A DNA stretch of 64,000 nt from Mangrovibacterium lignilyticum (GTDB lineage Bacteria > Bacteroidota > Bacteroidia > Bacteroidales > Prolixibacteraceae): NCBI RefSeq assembly GCF_010882175.1, contig NZ_WKLH01000001.1:1307062-1371061 (forward strand), written 5' to 3'. Below, one piece after another: positions 1-9,034 of this stretch (position 1 is its first letter; each line of letters begins with the position of its first letter). The notes below the pieces were generated by a model. It did no database searches. It was not told the origin of the DNA and worked only from the letters and a program-made list of their open reading frames with translations. A program made the position numbers and the translations under genes.

Positions 1-376
1 ATTGCTCCGAAGGCTCTATTTCAACAATAAAGGGTTCCATATTCCGGCCTACCTTATCGGCTGCCAGTGAAAAGAAATTGAGGTGCTCCCGCGAGCCGTT
101 TTCCACTGATGTAAAACGAACTCCTGTTGAGTGATCTCCGGCACGTACGACGACTGGCCCCAAATGATCATTATCGTCTAAAAATGTCCCTAGCCGCACT
201 CCCAGTGCCCTGGCAATTTTAATCAGGGGAGACAGAGAGGGGATAATACCCTCTGCCTCAATTCTTTGAAGTTGGCTAAGTTGCAGTCCGCTACGGTCGG
301 CCAAATCTTCTATGCTCAACTTTTGATTGGTACGTATCTGTTTAATTTTTACGCCAAGGTTGTTTTCTTCAGCCAT
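1..376 (-). CDS. XRE-family regulator with C-terminal cupin domain (3' end cut by window edge)
   Basis: Translating the minus strand from the ATG at 376-374 gives an open frame to the window edge (about 125 residues seen). Residues about 9-65 form an XRE-type helix-turn-helix (IKQIRTNQKLSIEDLADRSG, then LSQLQRIE and PSLSPLIKIARALGV). After a short linker the start of a cupin-like segment follows (VRAGDHSTGVRFTSVENG). This layout is known from regulators that bind DNA and sense a small ligand through the cupin barrel. The ligand cannot be told from here. The gene lies downstream of the glycogen genes but is separated from glgP by a strong terminator, so it probably has its own promoter. Confidence 0.85.
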   Translation of the reverse strand, partial: MAEENNLGVKIKQIRTNQKLSIEDLADRSGLQLSQLQRIEAEGIIPSLSPLIKIARALGVRLGTFLDDNDHLGPVVVRAGDHSTGVRFTSVENGSREHLNFFSLAADKVGRNMEPFIVEIEPSEQ

Positions 377-461
377 AACTTGGTTTTCTTAAGGTGACAA
401 GCAAAATTAATTTTATTTTGAAAGACCTCAAATCTTAGCATCTGTCTTTTAACATCAAAAA

Positions 462-490
462 AAAGAGGCAAACGTTATGTTTGCCTCTTT
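462..490 (-). terminator. Rho-independent terminator of the glycogen operon
   Basis: A perfect 12-bp stem (462-473 with 479-490) closes a five-base loop. On the minus strand it is followed by a run of T residues (complement of 456-461). It lies 22 nt beyond the glgP stop codon. Confidence 0.85.
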
Positions 491-511
491 GTATGGTATA
501 TCAGTAAAATA

Positions 512-3049
512 TTATAACCATCTCAAAAATTTGAAATCCTGACGATGCGGTAAATTCACGTTTTTAGGATAAAGACGCAAACCATAATTATATGATCCAG
601 GTTCCATCAGTTGGATATTCAGATGATAGGTACTTTTGCCTGTCCCCGCTGTTTCCGGTTCAAACTCCAAGGTGTCCATTAGTTCCATCTGACCATTTTC
701 GCCCGTAGACGTGATGATCATTTCCAAACCAATATCATCGGTTGAAAGTGATTTTAAGTCCAGTACAGCACTGGCCGTATAACTTTCACCGATTTTCAGT
801 GCATTGGTAATTCCATCAGAAAATTGGACATTAACAACCTCAATATCGTCCCAAGCTTCGGTCACGGTATCTTTCCAGGCAGCCAGTTCTTTTGCCAACT
901 TATAATCATCAGCGATCAAACTATTGTAACGTTTCGCCTGAGGATTATAAAAGCGAACCTGATAGTCACGAATCATACGGGTTGTTGTGAAATTCGGTGC
1001 AACCTGACCGATAGTGTTTTTCACAACACTCACCCATTCTTCAGAATACCCTTTATCATTCTGATCGTAATAAGCTGGTACAATTTCATCTTCAAAGATG
1101 TTGTAGAGTGTTTCAGCATCCAACTCATCCTGCAAATCCTGAACATCGTAAGTCCGCTCCATTGGCAACATCCAGCCGGCACCTTCCTTGTAACCTTCAA
1201 CCCACCATCCATCAAGCACCGAGAAGTGAATTGTCCCGTTCATAACACCTTTCTCACCACTGGTACCTGAAGCTTCCAATGGACGGGTTGGGGTATTCAA
1301 CCAAATATCGACTCCTTGCAACAATGTTTTTGCCAGGTTGATATCGTAGTTTTGAACGAAAATGATTTTCCCAAGGAAGTCGGGACGTTTCGAGATTTCA
1401 ACAATATATTTAATCAGGTCCTGTCCGGCCTTATCGGCAGGGTGTGCTTTACCGGCAAAGATAAACTGCACCGGACGATCCGGATCATTTACAATTTTTG
1501 AAAGTCGGCCTAAGTTTCTGAACAGCAGGTGTGCCCGTTTGTAAGTCGCAAAACGACGCGCAAAACCAATGGTCAGTGCATTCGGGTTTATTTCGCTGAG
1601 AATATCAGAAATCAATTTCGGATTTTCGTGCCGCTTAACCCAGCTATCTGCAAAACGAATTTTGATGTAATCAATCATCTTGAGCTTCAAGCTCTTCTTC
1701 AGATTCCAGATTTCTTCATCCGGCACTTTATATATCTTCTCCCATAAATCGAAGTCAAGCTGTCCTTCAACAAATGACTTTCCGAAATACTTCAGGTGTA
1801 ACTCCTTCCACTCCTTCGCTGTCCAGGTCGGGTAATGCACTCCGTTGGTCACGTAACCAATGTTGAGTTCTTCCGGAAGGAATCCTTCATACATGTGTTT
1901 CAGAATGTCTTTTGACACTTCGCCGTGCAACCAACTTACTCCGTTTATTCCCTGCGACAAATTTGCCGCCAGGTAACTCATATTGAAATGATCTTCTGCC
2001 GGATTAGTCTTACCAAGCATGATGAAATCGTCCCAGCTAAGACCTAATTTCTCGGCATAGAAACTCATATAACCGCGGAACAAATCGTTGTGAAACGAAT
2101 CATGTCCGGCAGGAACAGGAGTGTGTGTTGTAAACAATGTCGAAGCACGAACAACTTCTTTTGCCTGGGCATAGCTCAACCCTTTGTCAGCAATAAAGTC
2201 TTTCATACGCTCCAAACCAATCATGGCTGCATGTCCTTCGTTACAGTGGTAAAGTTCCGATTCGAAGCCTAACTTGCGTAAAGCACGAATTCCTCCTAAA
2301 CCAAGCAACATTTCCTGTTTCAGACGATTTTCATTATCACCACCATAGAGATGATGGGTCACAAAACGGTCTTCATCGCGGTTCTCATCAAAATCCGCAT
2401 CCAACAGATATAAGCTGATACTTCCCACGTTAGTTTCCCAAAGGCGTGCCTTCAGGTTTCTTCCAGGGTATTCTACTTCAACTTGAATCCAGTTTCCATC
2501 TTTATCAAAAACCGGATGAACCGGAGCCTTGTTGAATTCCTGAGCATCGTAATTGGCCATCTGGTCACCATGAATGGAGATCACCTGCTTAAAGTAACCA
2601 TAGCGATACAATAAACCAACCGCTACAAGATTCACTTTCGAATCACTGGCTTCTTTCAAATAGTCACCAGCCAAAATACCTAGTCCACCCGAGAATATCT
2701 TTAAGCTATCATGCAGACCGTACTCCATACTGAAATACGCCACATGAGGGCCTTCCAAATTCTTACGATCATCTAAATACTGCTGTAAATGCTTACTAAC
2801 AGCCTGTATTTTGGCCACATAGACATCATCGTTTTCCAGCTCCAGGAATCGCTGATAGCCCACTTTATCCAGCAGATCAATTGGATTGTGTGCTGTTTCC
2901 TCCCAGATTTCCGGGTCGATAACTTCAAATAACTCGCGAGCATCAGAATTCCATGCCCACCACAAGTTTTTGCTCAACTCTTTCAGAGGAGCTAATTTCC
3001 CGGGAATGTTTGATTCTACAAACAGTTTCTTCCAATTTGGTATTTCCAC
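512..3049 (-). CDS. glgP: Alpha-glucan (glycogen) phosphorylase
   Basis: An 845-residue GT35 phosphorylase of the short bacterial/archaeal type. It removes glucose-1-phosphate from the non-reducing ends of glycogen or maltodextrin. The N terminus carries the DUF3417-like segment typical of this subfamily (LKELSKNLWWAWNSDARELF, about residues 22-41). The pyridoxal-phosphate lysine is read as K600 in EASGTSGEKGVMNG, followed by FSVLDGWWVEGY. FSGGLGILAGD near residue 120 is another family motif. It is the last gene of the minus-strand glycogen cluster and ends at a strong terminator. A gap of 153 nt separates it from the GH57 gene upstream, so a separate promoter is possible. The start ATG at 3049 fits the family N terminus. 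Confidence 0.95.
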   Translation of the reverse strand: MEIPNWKKLFVESNIPGKLAPLKELSKNLWWAWNSDARELFEVIDPEIWEETAHNPIDLLDKVGYQRFLELENDDVYVAKIQAVSKHLQQYLDDRKNLEGPHVAYFSMEYGLHDSLKIFSGGLGILAGDYLKEASDSKVNLVAVGLLYRYGYFKQVISIHGDQMANYDAQEFNKAPVHPVFDKDGNWIQVEVEYPGRNLKARLWETNVGSISLYLLDADFDENRDEDRFVTHHLYGGDNENRLKQEMLLGLGGIRALRKLGFESELYHCNEGHAAMIGLERMKDFIADKGLSYAQAKEVVRASTLFTTHTPVPAGHDSFHNDLFRGYMSFYAEKLGLSWDDFIMLGKTNPAEDHFNMSYLAANLSQGINGVSWLHGEVSKDILKHMYEGFLPEELNIGYVTNGVHYPTWTAKEWKELHLKYFGKSFVEGQLDFDLWEKIYKVPDEEIWNLKKSLKLKMIDYIKIRFADSWVKRHENPKLISDILSEINPNALTIGFARRFATYKRAHLLFRNLGRLSKIVNDPDRPVQFIFAGKAHPADKAGQDLIKYIVEISKRPDFLGKIIFVQNYDINLAKTLLQGVDIWLNTPTRPLEASGTSGEKGVMNGTIHFSVLDGWWVEGYKEGAGWMLPMERTYDVQDLQDELDAETLYNIFEDEIVPAYYDQNDKGYSEEWVSVVKNTIGQVAPNFTTTRMIRDYQVRFYNPQAKRYNSLIADDYKLAKELAAWKDTVTEAWDDIEVVNVQFSDGITNALKIGESYTASAVLDLKSLSTDDIGLEMIITSTGENGQMELMDTLEFEPETAGTGKSTYHLNIQLMEPGSYNYGLRLYPKNVNLPHRQDFKFLRWL

Positions 3050-3202
3050 AACAAGTTCTTTTTTAAGATTTCAACGTAACATAGCATAACCAACCACTAC
3101 TGTTATTCTTACAATTAGCAAAACACAGCTCTAATCAATGATTAATTATCCAAAATCTTTTTGTGAAGATTTAAACAGATTACATCAAATCAGGGTTTAA
3201 CA

Positions 3203-4573
3203 TCAATCTTTCTTGGTTGATTTAGTTGCGGCCTTTTTTGGTTTAGTAGCGTCAGGCTTCTTCGCTTTGTTTTTTTTAACGGTGCTAGCCTGCAAACTCT
3301 TTAATTCAAGTTCGTATTTTCTAAGTTTTTCTTCCTTTTCGATTAATAGCTTATTTAAAGCTGCAATCTCTTTTTCAACCTTACTTTCAGGAACAAAACT
3401 ATTCAACCGAAGTTCAAAGTCACTCAACACATTCATATAATTAATGAAAGCTTCATATGGACTTTCGAACGGATTATACGTTCGTAAAGGGTCCCCATCT
3501 GAGAAGAACTTCGTATTCATATAGTAAAAATGATTACACACTTGCAGGTATTCCCAGTCTTTAATCAAAGCGGCATCATCTACATTGTGCATTCTGGGCT
3601 CCAATTTGTAAAGTTTATCAAAAGCCTCTTGCTGTAATTCATTTCCTAACCAAATGGATAAATCCCGCTCCTCATTTGACCAGGAAATCGGATATGGTAC
3701 ACTAACCAATGAAATCGGCTGAAATAACTCTGCGACTTCTGACGGGGTAGCGAATTTAAGATCGGAATATTTGGCAACTGCAGCCGGCAATTCTTCCAGA
3801 AATTTTAAAATTCCGGTAGCGTCAGGTTGATGTTCGCCTAAGGTGCCATAATCCATAAAAAGATTAACAACTTCATCCTTAGTATCTGCATTCAGCCAAC
3901 CCACAAACTTCTCTGGAGTAAGCGGATATTCGCTCCAGGCTTGGTTTGAAAAACGGAACGACAAATCATCGCTCATCTGAAAATTGCGCATTAATAACTT
4001 TAGCCGTGGATTTGCGGCACTACAATAAACATAGTTGGGCGATTTCCAGCCCAATACATGCTTCGGTCCTTCGGTTAACATGGCTTTATAGCCCATATCG
4101 GCAACCAAGCCACCTATCTCGTCGGAGTATATTTTCTCGGTATTACTGAAAACTTTAGGATCCTGTCCAAAGTACTTTCTGATTAACGCGGCATGCTTCT
4201 CCACTTGTTTCTTGAACAAATCGTGGCTTTTTAAGGCGACCAGTGAATGAGCATAAGGTCCGGCCAAAAACTCAACTTGTCCGGTCTCGGCCAGTTCAAT
4301 AAAGGAATCCAGAACCTCGGGTGCATAAAGCTCGAATTGCTCCAAAGCTATCCCGGAAATCGAAAAGCTAACTTTAAAAGCGTTCTTATTTTTTTTGATG
4401 AGATCAAGCAAAATTTTATTCGCAGGCAAATATGAGTGATCAGCCACTTTTCGCAAAATGGTTTCATTGGAATAGTCATCATAGTAGTAATGGTCATTCC
4501 CGATATCGAAGAAACGGTATCTACGAAAACGAAAGGGTTGATGCACCTGGAAGTTTAAACAAATGGCTCTCAT
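3203..4573 (-). CDS. Glycoside hydrolase family 57 protein (alpha-amylase-like)
   Basis: A 456-residue GH57 protein that begins with the family signature CLNFQVHQPFRFRRY. The expected nucleophile region is visible as VFSNTEKIYSDEIG (E146). The acid/base region reads FMDYGTLGEHQ (D241); from memory, close relatives usually have DYETFGEH, so G243 is unusual. The last about 65 residues are a charged coiled coil ending in a Lys-rich tail. No signal peptide is visible, so the protein is probably cytoplasmic. The gene starts 15 nt after the glycosyltransferase upstream, which implies co-transcription. GH57 members are amylases, 4-alpha-glucanotransferases or branching enzymes. A role in trimming or rearranging glycogen is inferred from context. 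Confidence 0.85.
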   Translation of the reverse strand: MRAICLNFQVHQPFRFRRYRFFDIGNDHYYYDDYSNETILRKVADHSYLPANKILLDLIKKNKNAFKVSFSISGIALEQFELYAPEVLDSFIELAETGQVEFLAGPYAHSLVALKSHDLFKKQVEKHAALIRKYFGQDPKVFSNTEKIYSDEIGGLVADMGYKAMLTEGPKHVLGWKSPNYVYCSAANPRLKLLMRNFQMSDDLSFRFSNQAWSEYPLTPEKFVGWLNADTKDEVVNLFMDYGTLGEHQPDATGILKFLEELPAAVAKYSDLKFATPSEVAELFQPISLVSVPYPISWSNEERDLSIWLGNELQQEAFDKLYKLEPRMHNVDDAALIKDWEYLQVCNHFYYMNTKFFSDGDPLRTYNPFESPYEAFINYMNVLSDFELRLNSFVPESKVEKEIAALNKLLIEKEEKLRKYELELKSLQASTVKKNKAKKPDATKPKKAATKSTKKD

Positions 4574-4588
4574 AGTATTATTCCTTTA

Positions 4589-5881
4589 TTACTCGTTAAT
4601 CAAAGCTTTACAATATACATCGCGAACATTTTTGGCAGAGTTTTTCCACTGCAGGTTATCAACTTCCTGCTTGCCATATTTCATAAATACGTTCCACAGT
4701 GCCGGATAATTGAGCAGACCATAAATAGCATCGGCCATAGCATGTGTATCCCAATAATCTATTTTTACGGCGTAATTCAAAATTTCTGAAACTCCGGATT
4801 GATGTGAAATAATTACCGGAACATTAGACTGCATCGCCTCCAGCGGGACAATCCCAAATGGCTCCGATACAGATGGCATTACAAATACATCACTCATCCT
4901 GAACATATCAAACACATCGTCTCCTTTAAGGAAACCTGTGAAATGGAACCGATCACTGATTTTCAGTGCTGCAGCTCGTTTCACCATGGCATCCATCATA
5001 TCACCACTACCGGCCATCACAAAACGAACATTATTCATTTTCTTCAACACCAGATTTGCTGCTTCAACGAAGTACTCAGGACCTTTTTGCATTGTTATTC
5101 GCCCCAGGAAAGTCACGATTTTCTCGTCGACTCCCTTCTTCAACCTGATCTTTTCTTCGGCACTAACCGGCTCTACAGCATTGTAAACTGTAGTTACTTT
5201 TTCCGGATCAATGCCATAGCGTTCTATGACAATTTTCCGGGTCAGGTTACTTACTGTGATAATCTGATCAGCAGCATCCATTCCCTTTTTTTCAATTTCG
5301 TAAACCTGCGGATTCACACTTCCACCACTCCGATCAAAATCGGTGGCATGAACATGAATCACCAAGGGTTTACCACTGATTTCTTTAGCCGCGATTCCGG
5401 CTGGATAAGCCAACCAATCGTGTGCATGTATCAGATCAAACTCGCTATCCCGTGCGATTACCTCTGCCACCAGCGAATACTTATAGATTTCGTGTAGCAG
5501 GTTATTATCATACTTTCCTGAAAATTCCAACTTCCCCTCTTCGTCAGTTTCAACAAAACGTGTTGACTCTGTATACTTCTTACTGCTTAATTTCCAAAAT
5601 TCTTCGGGATCGACATATGGAACCATACCCGACTCAACTTCATAATAATCAATCTTTTTCTGAAGACTTTCAAAATGAACTTTCTTCCGCGTAATCGCCA
5701 CATTATTTGCTCCAATCAATTCCATGCTCGACTGTTCTTCGTCACCGTATGCCTTGGGAACAACAAAAGTAACTTCCACGTCTTTAAACGCAGCCAATCC
5801 TTTGGTCAGCCCATAACAAGCTGTACCTAAACCTCCTGAAATATGCGGAGGAAACTCCCACCCAAACATTAATACTTTCAT
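4589..5881 (-). CDS. Glycogen-synthase-like glycosyltransferase (GT4/GT5 fold)
   Basis: A 430-residue GT-B glycosyltransferase. The N terminus MKVLMFGWEFPPHISGGLGT has the Lys/Gly-rich nucleotide-sugar loop typical of glycogen and starch synthases. DLIHAHDWLAYPAG follows in the N-terminal domain. The C-terminal domain has the E-x7-E motif EPFGIVPLEAM. In Bacteroidota this shorter GT4-type enzyme is commonly encoded with GH57 and debranching genes, in place of the longer GlgA. It presumably elongates glycogen from a nucleotide-glucose donor, but donor choice (UDP- or ADP-glucose) cannot be read here. No glgC is in the window. It lies 32 nt downstream of the debranching gene. Confidence 0.85.
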   Translation of the reverse strand: MKVLMFGWEFPPHISGGLGTACYGLTKGLAAFKDVEVTFVVPKAYGDEEQSSMELIGANNVAITRKKVHFESLQKKIDYYEVESGMVPYVDPEEFWKLSSKKYTESTRFVETDEEGKLEFSGKYDNNLLHEIYKYSLVAEVIARDSEFDLIHAHDWLAYPAGIAAKEISGKPLVIHVHATDFDRSGGSVNPQVYEIEKKGMDAADQIITVSNLTRKIVIERYGIDPEKVTTVYNAVEPVSAEEKIRLKKGVDEKIVTFLGRITMQKGPEYFVEAANLVLKKMNNVRFVMAGSGDMMDAMVKRAAALKISDRFHFTGFLKGDDVFDMFRMSDVFVMPSVSEPFGIVPLEAMQSNVPVIISHQSGVSEILNYAVKIDYWDTHAMADAIYGLLNYPALWNVFMKYGKQEVDNLQWKNSAKNVRDVYCKALINE

Positions 5882-5913
5882 ACGCCTATGGAACTATTGA
5901 AATTAAACAAACA

Positions 5914-7860
5914 TTATTCATCAAAATCGACCAACATCCGAACGACCCGTGCAATCGCAGCAACGCTCCATGCCTGAGAAATGGCCCCTTTAGCTACATG
6001 CGGAGGGTTGCCTGTATACATTTCAGCAATGGATCCAATACAATGCTCAGACATACTGTTTTCATAATCTTCTAAAATGCGTTTTGCGACATGCAAACCT
6101 CCTCGCCTATGAATACGCAGATAAGCTTCCACGAAAAACTGAATCAACCATGGCCAAACAGCTCCCTGGTGAATAACCTTTTCGCGTTGCGCAATACTGC
6201 CGTCAATAGCACCCTCATAGCGAGGATCTTCAGGGCTAAGTGTTCTCAATCCCCTTGGGGTTAACAACTGTTTTTTGACAACACTCAACACAGATTTCTG
6301 TTTTTCACGATCCAACGGTGTATAATCCATCGCTGCCGCAATTACCATATTTGGACGTATCGTCCAATCTTTATTAGTTAAACTGACGGAATCGGCCAGA
6401 AAATGTTCCGATTCACACCAGAATTGATCGATAAATGATTTTGCAATGATTGCGGGAAGTTCGTCCCACTCCTTGATGAATGCGTCATCCTGATTGGCCT
6501 TTGCCAACTCAAGCGACAGGCAAACAGCATTATACCAAAGAGCATTTACTTCCACAGGCATACTGTTTCGCTTCACAACTGGCTCCCCATCAACAACAGA
6601 ATCCATCCAGGTCAGTGGCATATTGAGTTGTTCAGAACCTACAAGGCCATTGTCGTACATATGAATTCCATGGTCTGTTCCTTCCCGATATGCGCTGAGT
6701 ATTTCTTTCATTGCCGGGCCATACTTGATCCAGATAAACTTGGCACATTTGACATCAGTGTACAAGTGCTGAACTGCCCAGAAAAACCACAATGGTGTGT
6801 CCAGTGCCGCATAACCGCTTTCTGGTTTCCCGAAAAGTTTCGGGAACAAGCCATTTTTCAGCCCGGTTAGTTGTGATTCCAAAATCTGCTCAAACGTTTC
6901 CCGGTCGTCGTGTTTCAATGTAAGACCTGGAAGTGCGACAAAAGTTTGTCGCGTAATACCGCCATACCAGGGAAAACCGGCAATAACATCTGTATGCTTT
7001 CCGCTTCGCATTATGAATTGCCGGGCGGAATTATTTATGCTGTTTAAAAATGAATTGCGTGGAATCCTGCTGTTGTACTCCTTCGTAAACTTAGCTTTTA
7101 GAGCCCCTGCTTTGGCCTCAACAGTTGAAGCGGAGAAAATGACACTTTCTCCTTTTTTAATCGGAATTTCAAAATAGCCAGGAACGTACAAATCTTCCTG
7201 GTAGTCAAACCCACGCTCTTTTTCCTTTTGATATTCAATATTGTTGTACCAATGCGGTACCGGAACAAATTCAGCCTCCTTAGAAAACTGCATATGTAAA
7301 AAGGGATAACCTTCGTACAACTTTATCTTAATTCCATTGGCAACGGGTGTGTATTTTGTATTGGCATACAAATTTGCTTTACTCAACTCATGGATGCTTC
7401 TGAAGGCTAAAAAAGGCTTGAAACGCAAGGTTGTTGGAGAGTTTGCTTCAACAAGTGTGTAGCGTACAAGAGCTTGCTCTTCATTCTCCACTAACAGTCG
7501 TTCTTTAGTCAACACCACTCCACCTACTCGCCAGGTTGTTTTTGGGATAACCTCAGCGTCGAAATCGCGGATATATTTATGTCCCTTAGGTTCGAATTTA
7601 TCTCCTTCATACTTATGAATACCAAGATTAAATTCGGCACCATGCTGAATAACGGTTTCGTCCAGGGAACTTAGTAGCAGATGCTTATCTGTTGATAGTT
7701 CCGACACCGGACAGATCAACAAACCATGATATTTACGGGTATTACAGCCCGCAATTGTGGTACTAATATACGATCCTGCACGGTTTGCCCGCAGTACTTC
7801 TCTGGTTAGTGAATACTCCAGATTGACCAAATTACTTTTATCAAATTTCAAATAGCTCAT
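5914..7860 (-). CDS. Glycogen debranching enzyme (amylo-alpha-1,6-glucosidase type)
   Basis: A 648-residue archaeal/bacterial-type glycogen debranching protein. The N-terminal domain carries the family motif STTIAGCNTRKYHGLL (about residues 33-48). The C-terminal (alpha/alpha)6 domain has GFPWYGGITRQTF, TPLWFFWAV and the conserved stretch IHQGAVWPWLIQFF. Members hydrolyse alpha-1,6 branch points left after phosphorylase action. No secretion signal is visible, so it should be cytoplasmic. Its place between the branching enzyme and the synthase fits glycogen turnover. The pullulanase at 41063 could overlap in function. The ATG at 7860 starts directly at the family N terminus. Confidence 0.93.
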   Translation of the reverse strand: MSYLKFDKSNLVNLEYSLTREVLRANRAGSYISTTIAGCNTRKYHGLLICPVSELSTDKHLLLSSLDETVIQHGAEFNLGIHKYEGDKFEPKGHKYIRDFDAEVIPKTTWRVGGVVLTKERLLVENEEQALVRYTLVEANSPTTLRFKPFLAFRSIHELSKANLYANTKYTPVANGIKIKLYEGYPFLHMQFSKEAEFVPVPHWYNNIEYQKEKERGFDYQEDLYVPGYFEIPIKKGESVIFSASTVEAKAGALKAKFTKEYNSRIPRNSFLNSINNSARQFIMRSGKHTDVIAGFPWYGGITRQTFVALPGLTLKHDDRETFEQILESQLTGLKNGLFPKLFGKPESGYAALDTPLWFFWAVQHLYTDVKCAKFIWIKYGPAMKEILSAYREGTDHGIHMYDNGLVGSEQLNMPLTWMDSVVDGEPVVKRNSMPVEVNALWYNAVCLSLELAKANQDDAFIKEWDELPAIIAKSFIDQFWCESEHFLADSVSLTNKDWTIRPNMVIAAAMDYTPLDREKQKSVLSVVKKQLLTPRGLRTLSPEDPRYEGAIDGSIAQREKVIHQGAVWPWLIQFFVEAYLRIHRRGGLHVAKRILEDYENSMSEHCIGSIAEMYTGNPPHVAKGAISQAWSVAAIARVVRMLVDFDE

Positions 7861-7970
7861 AACTTTTCAGACTTTAGCCTAAAAATTTAATTATTGTGAC
7901 AATTATCAGAAATTAACTGGGATGATTTGCTACAAACATACTGAAAGATTTTTAAAGAAAAATATCAGCA

Positions 7971-8972
7971 TTATTTACATCCGTTCAATTCCTTTTGAAA
8001 ATATTCTTTTTCATTTTGAAGGTTAAGATAAGGGAAATTAATTGTTAATTCCTTTATCTTCTTCATATTCTGTGTTAAAAAAATTGAATACTCCGGAGCA
8101 TCTTTCCGGAATGGTTTATGATTGATCGCCTTCCTAATTTTTGAAATTTTAGCCATCAATTCAATACTCTTTTTATCGATTAAACTTTGCTGAAATTTTA
8201 ACCAAATATGATCGACTGCAACAGGCGATAAATGCACTAAATCCGCAGCATAGAAACGATAATCACGCAACTCATCCATTACAATTTCATAGGATGGAAA
8301 ATAGCTACAACACTCCTTTCCATAGCTCTTTACAAGCTGATCAACGGCCAACAACAAAGTCGATTTACTCAATTGATTCCCGCTTGCACCATCTTTCAAA
8401 TGACGAATAGGGCTGACGGTAAATACAAATTTCAACTTTGAGTTAAATTTCAGCAGTACTGTTAACAAATCCCTAAATCGTTCAACAATCTCTTCCAATG
8501 TTAAGCGATACCGGATAAAATCGGAAGCAGGAGATTTATGACAATTGGCAACCACCTTACCGGTCTCTTTCAGATCGAAAACCCAAGCCGTTCCAAATGT
8601 AATTATGACATAATCTGCGTCCAGCAAAAACTGGTGCCCACATTCAACCTGTTTGTTAATTTTAGTTAAAGTTTCTTCAGCCGAACTACCTGAATACCTG
8701 CTATGAAAATCATAACTTCCCCATTGTCCACTTTGTTCAAACAAATCGGCTTCCGTATAAGCCCGTTTTTCAACCAATGCCTGCAGACTATTCGCAACAG
8801 ACATGGGATTATAGACAATTCCAAACGGATTAATGAGTGTCTGAAAGTTCAATTCAGCCATCTTTCCACCAATATTCTCCGTAAAACAGGATCCCAGAAA
8901 CAGAATTTTGTTGGAATAGTCCAACTTCCATTTATAGTCGGCAAGCTCTACTTCTGTAAAATATTGATTCAT
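7971..8972 (-). CDS. GSCFA-domain protein
   Basis: A 333-residue protein with the name-giving motif GSCFTEN at residues 27-33. It also has INPFGIVYNPMS, a TFGTAWVF stretch, SPIRHLKDG and a DLVHLSP block. These blocks resemble the order of SGNH-hydrolase catalytic blocks. The family's reaction has not been established as far as I know. The gene sits between the branching and debranching enzymes on the same strand, with gaps of 62 and 110 nt, so it is probably transcribed with them. A role in glycogen modification or in an ester-type decoration is only an inference from position. No signal peptide is visible. Confidence 0.85.
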   Translation of the reverse strand: MNQYFTEVELADYKWKLDYSNKILFLGSCFTENIGGKMAELNFQTLINPFGIVYNPMSVANSLQALVEKRAYTEADLFEQSGQWGSYDFHSRYSGSSAEETLTKINKQVECGHQFLLDADYVIITFGTAWVFDLKETGKVVANCHKSPASDFIRYRLTLEEIVERFRDLLTVLLKFNSKLKFVFTVSPIRHLKDGASGNQLSKSTLLLAVDQLVKSYGKECCSYFPSYEIVMDELRDYRFYAADLVHLSPVAVDHIWLKFQQSLIDKKSIELMAKISKIRKAINHKPFRKDAPEYSIFLTQNMKKIKELTINFPYLNLQNEKEYFQKELNGCK

Positions 8973-9034
8973 ATGTTATCACTTCCAAATTTAAAATTCA
9001 ATCTTCGTGCCTTCACCTTCAAATCTCGTTCTTC

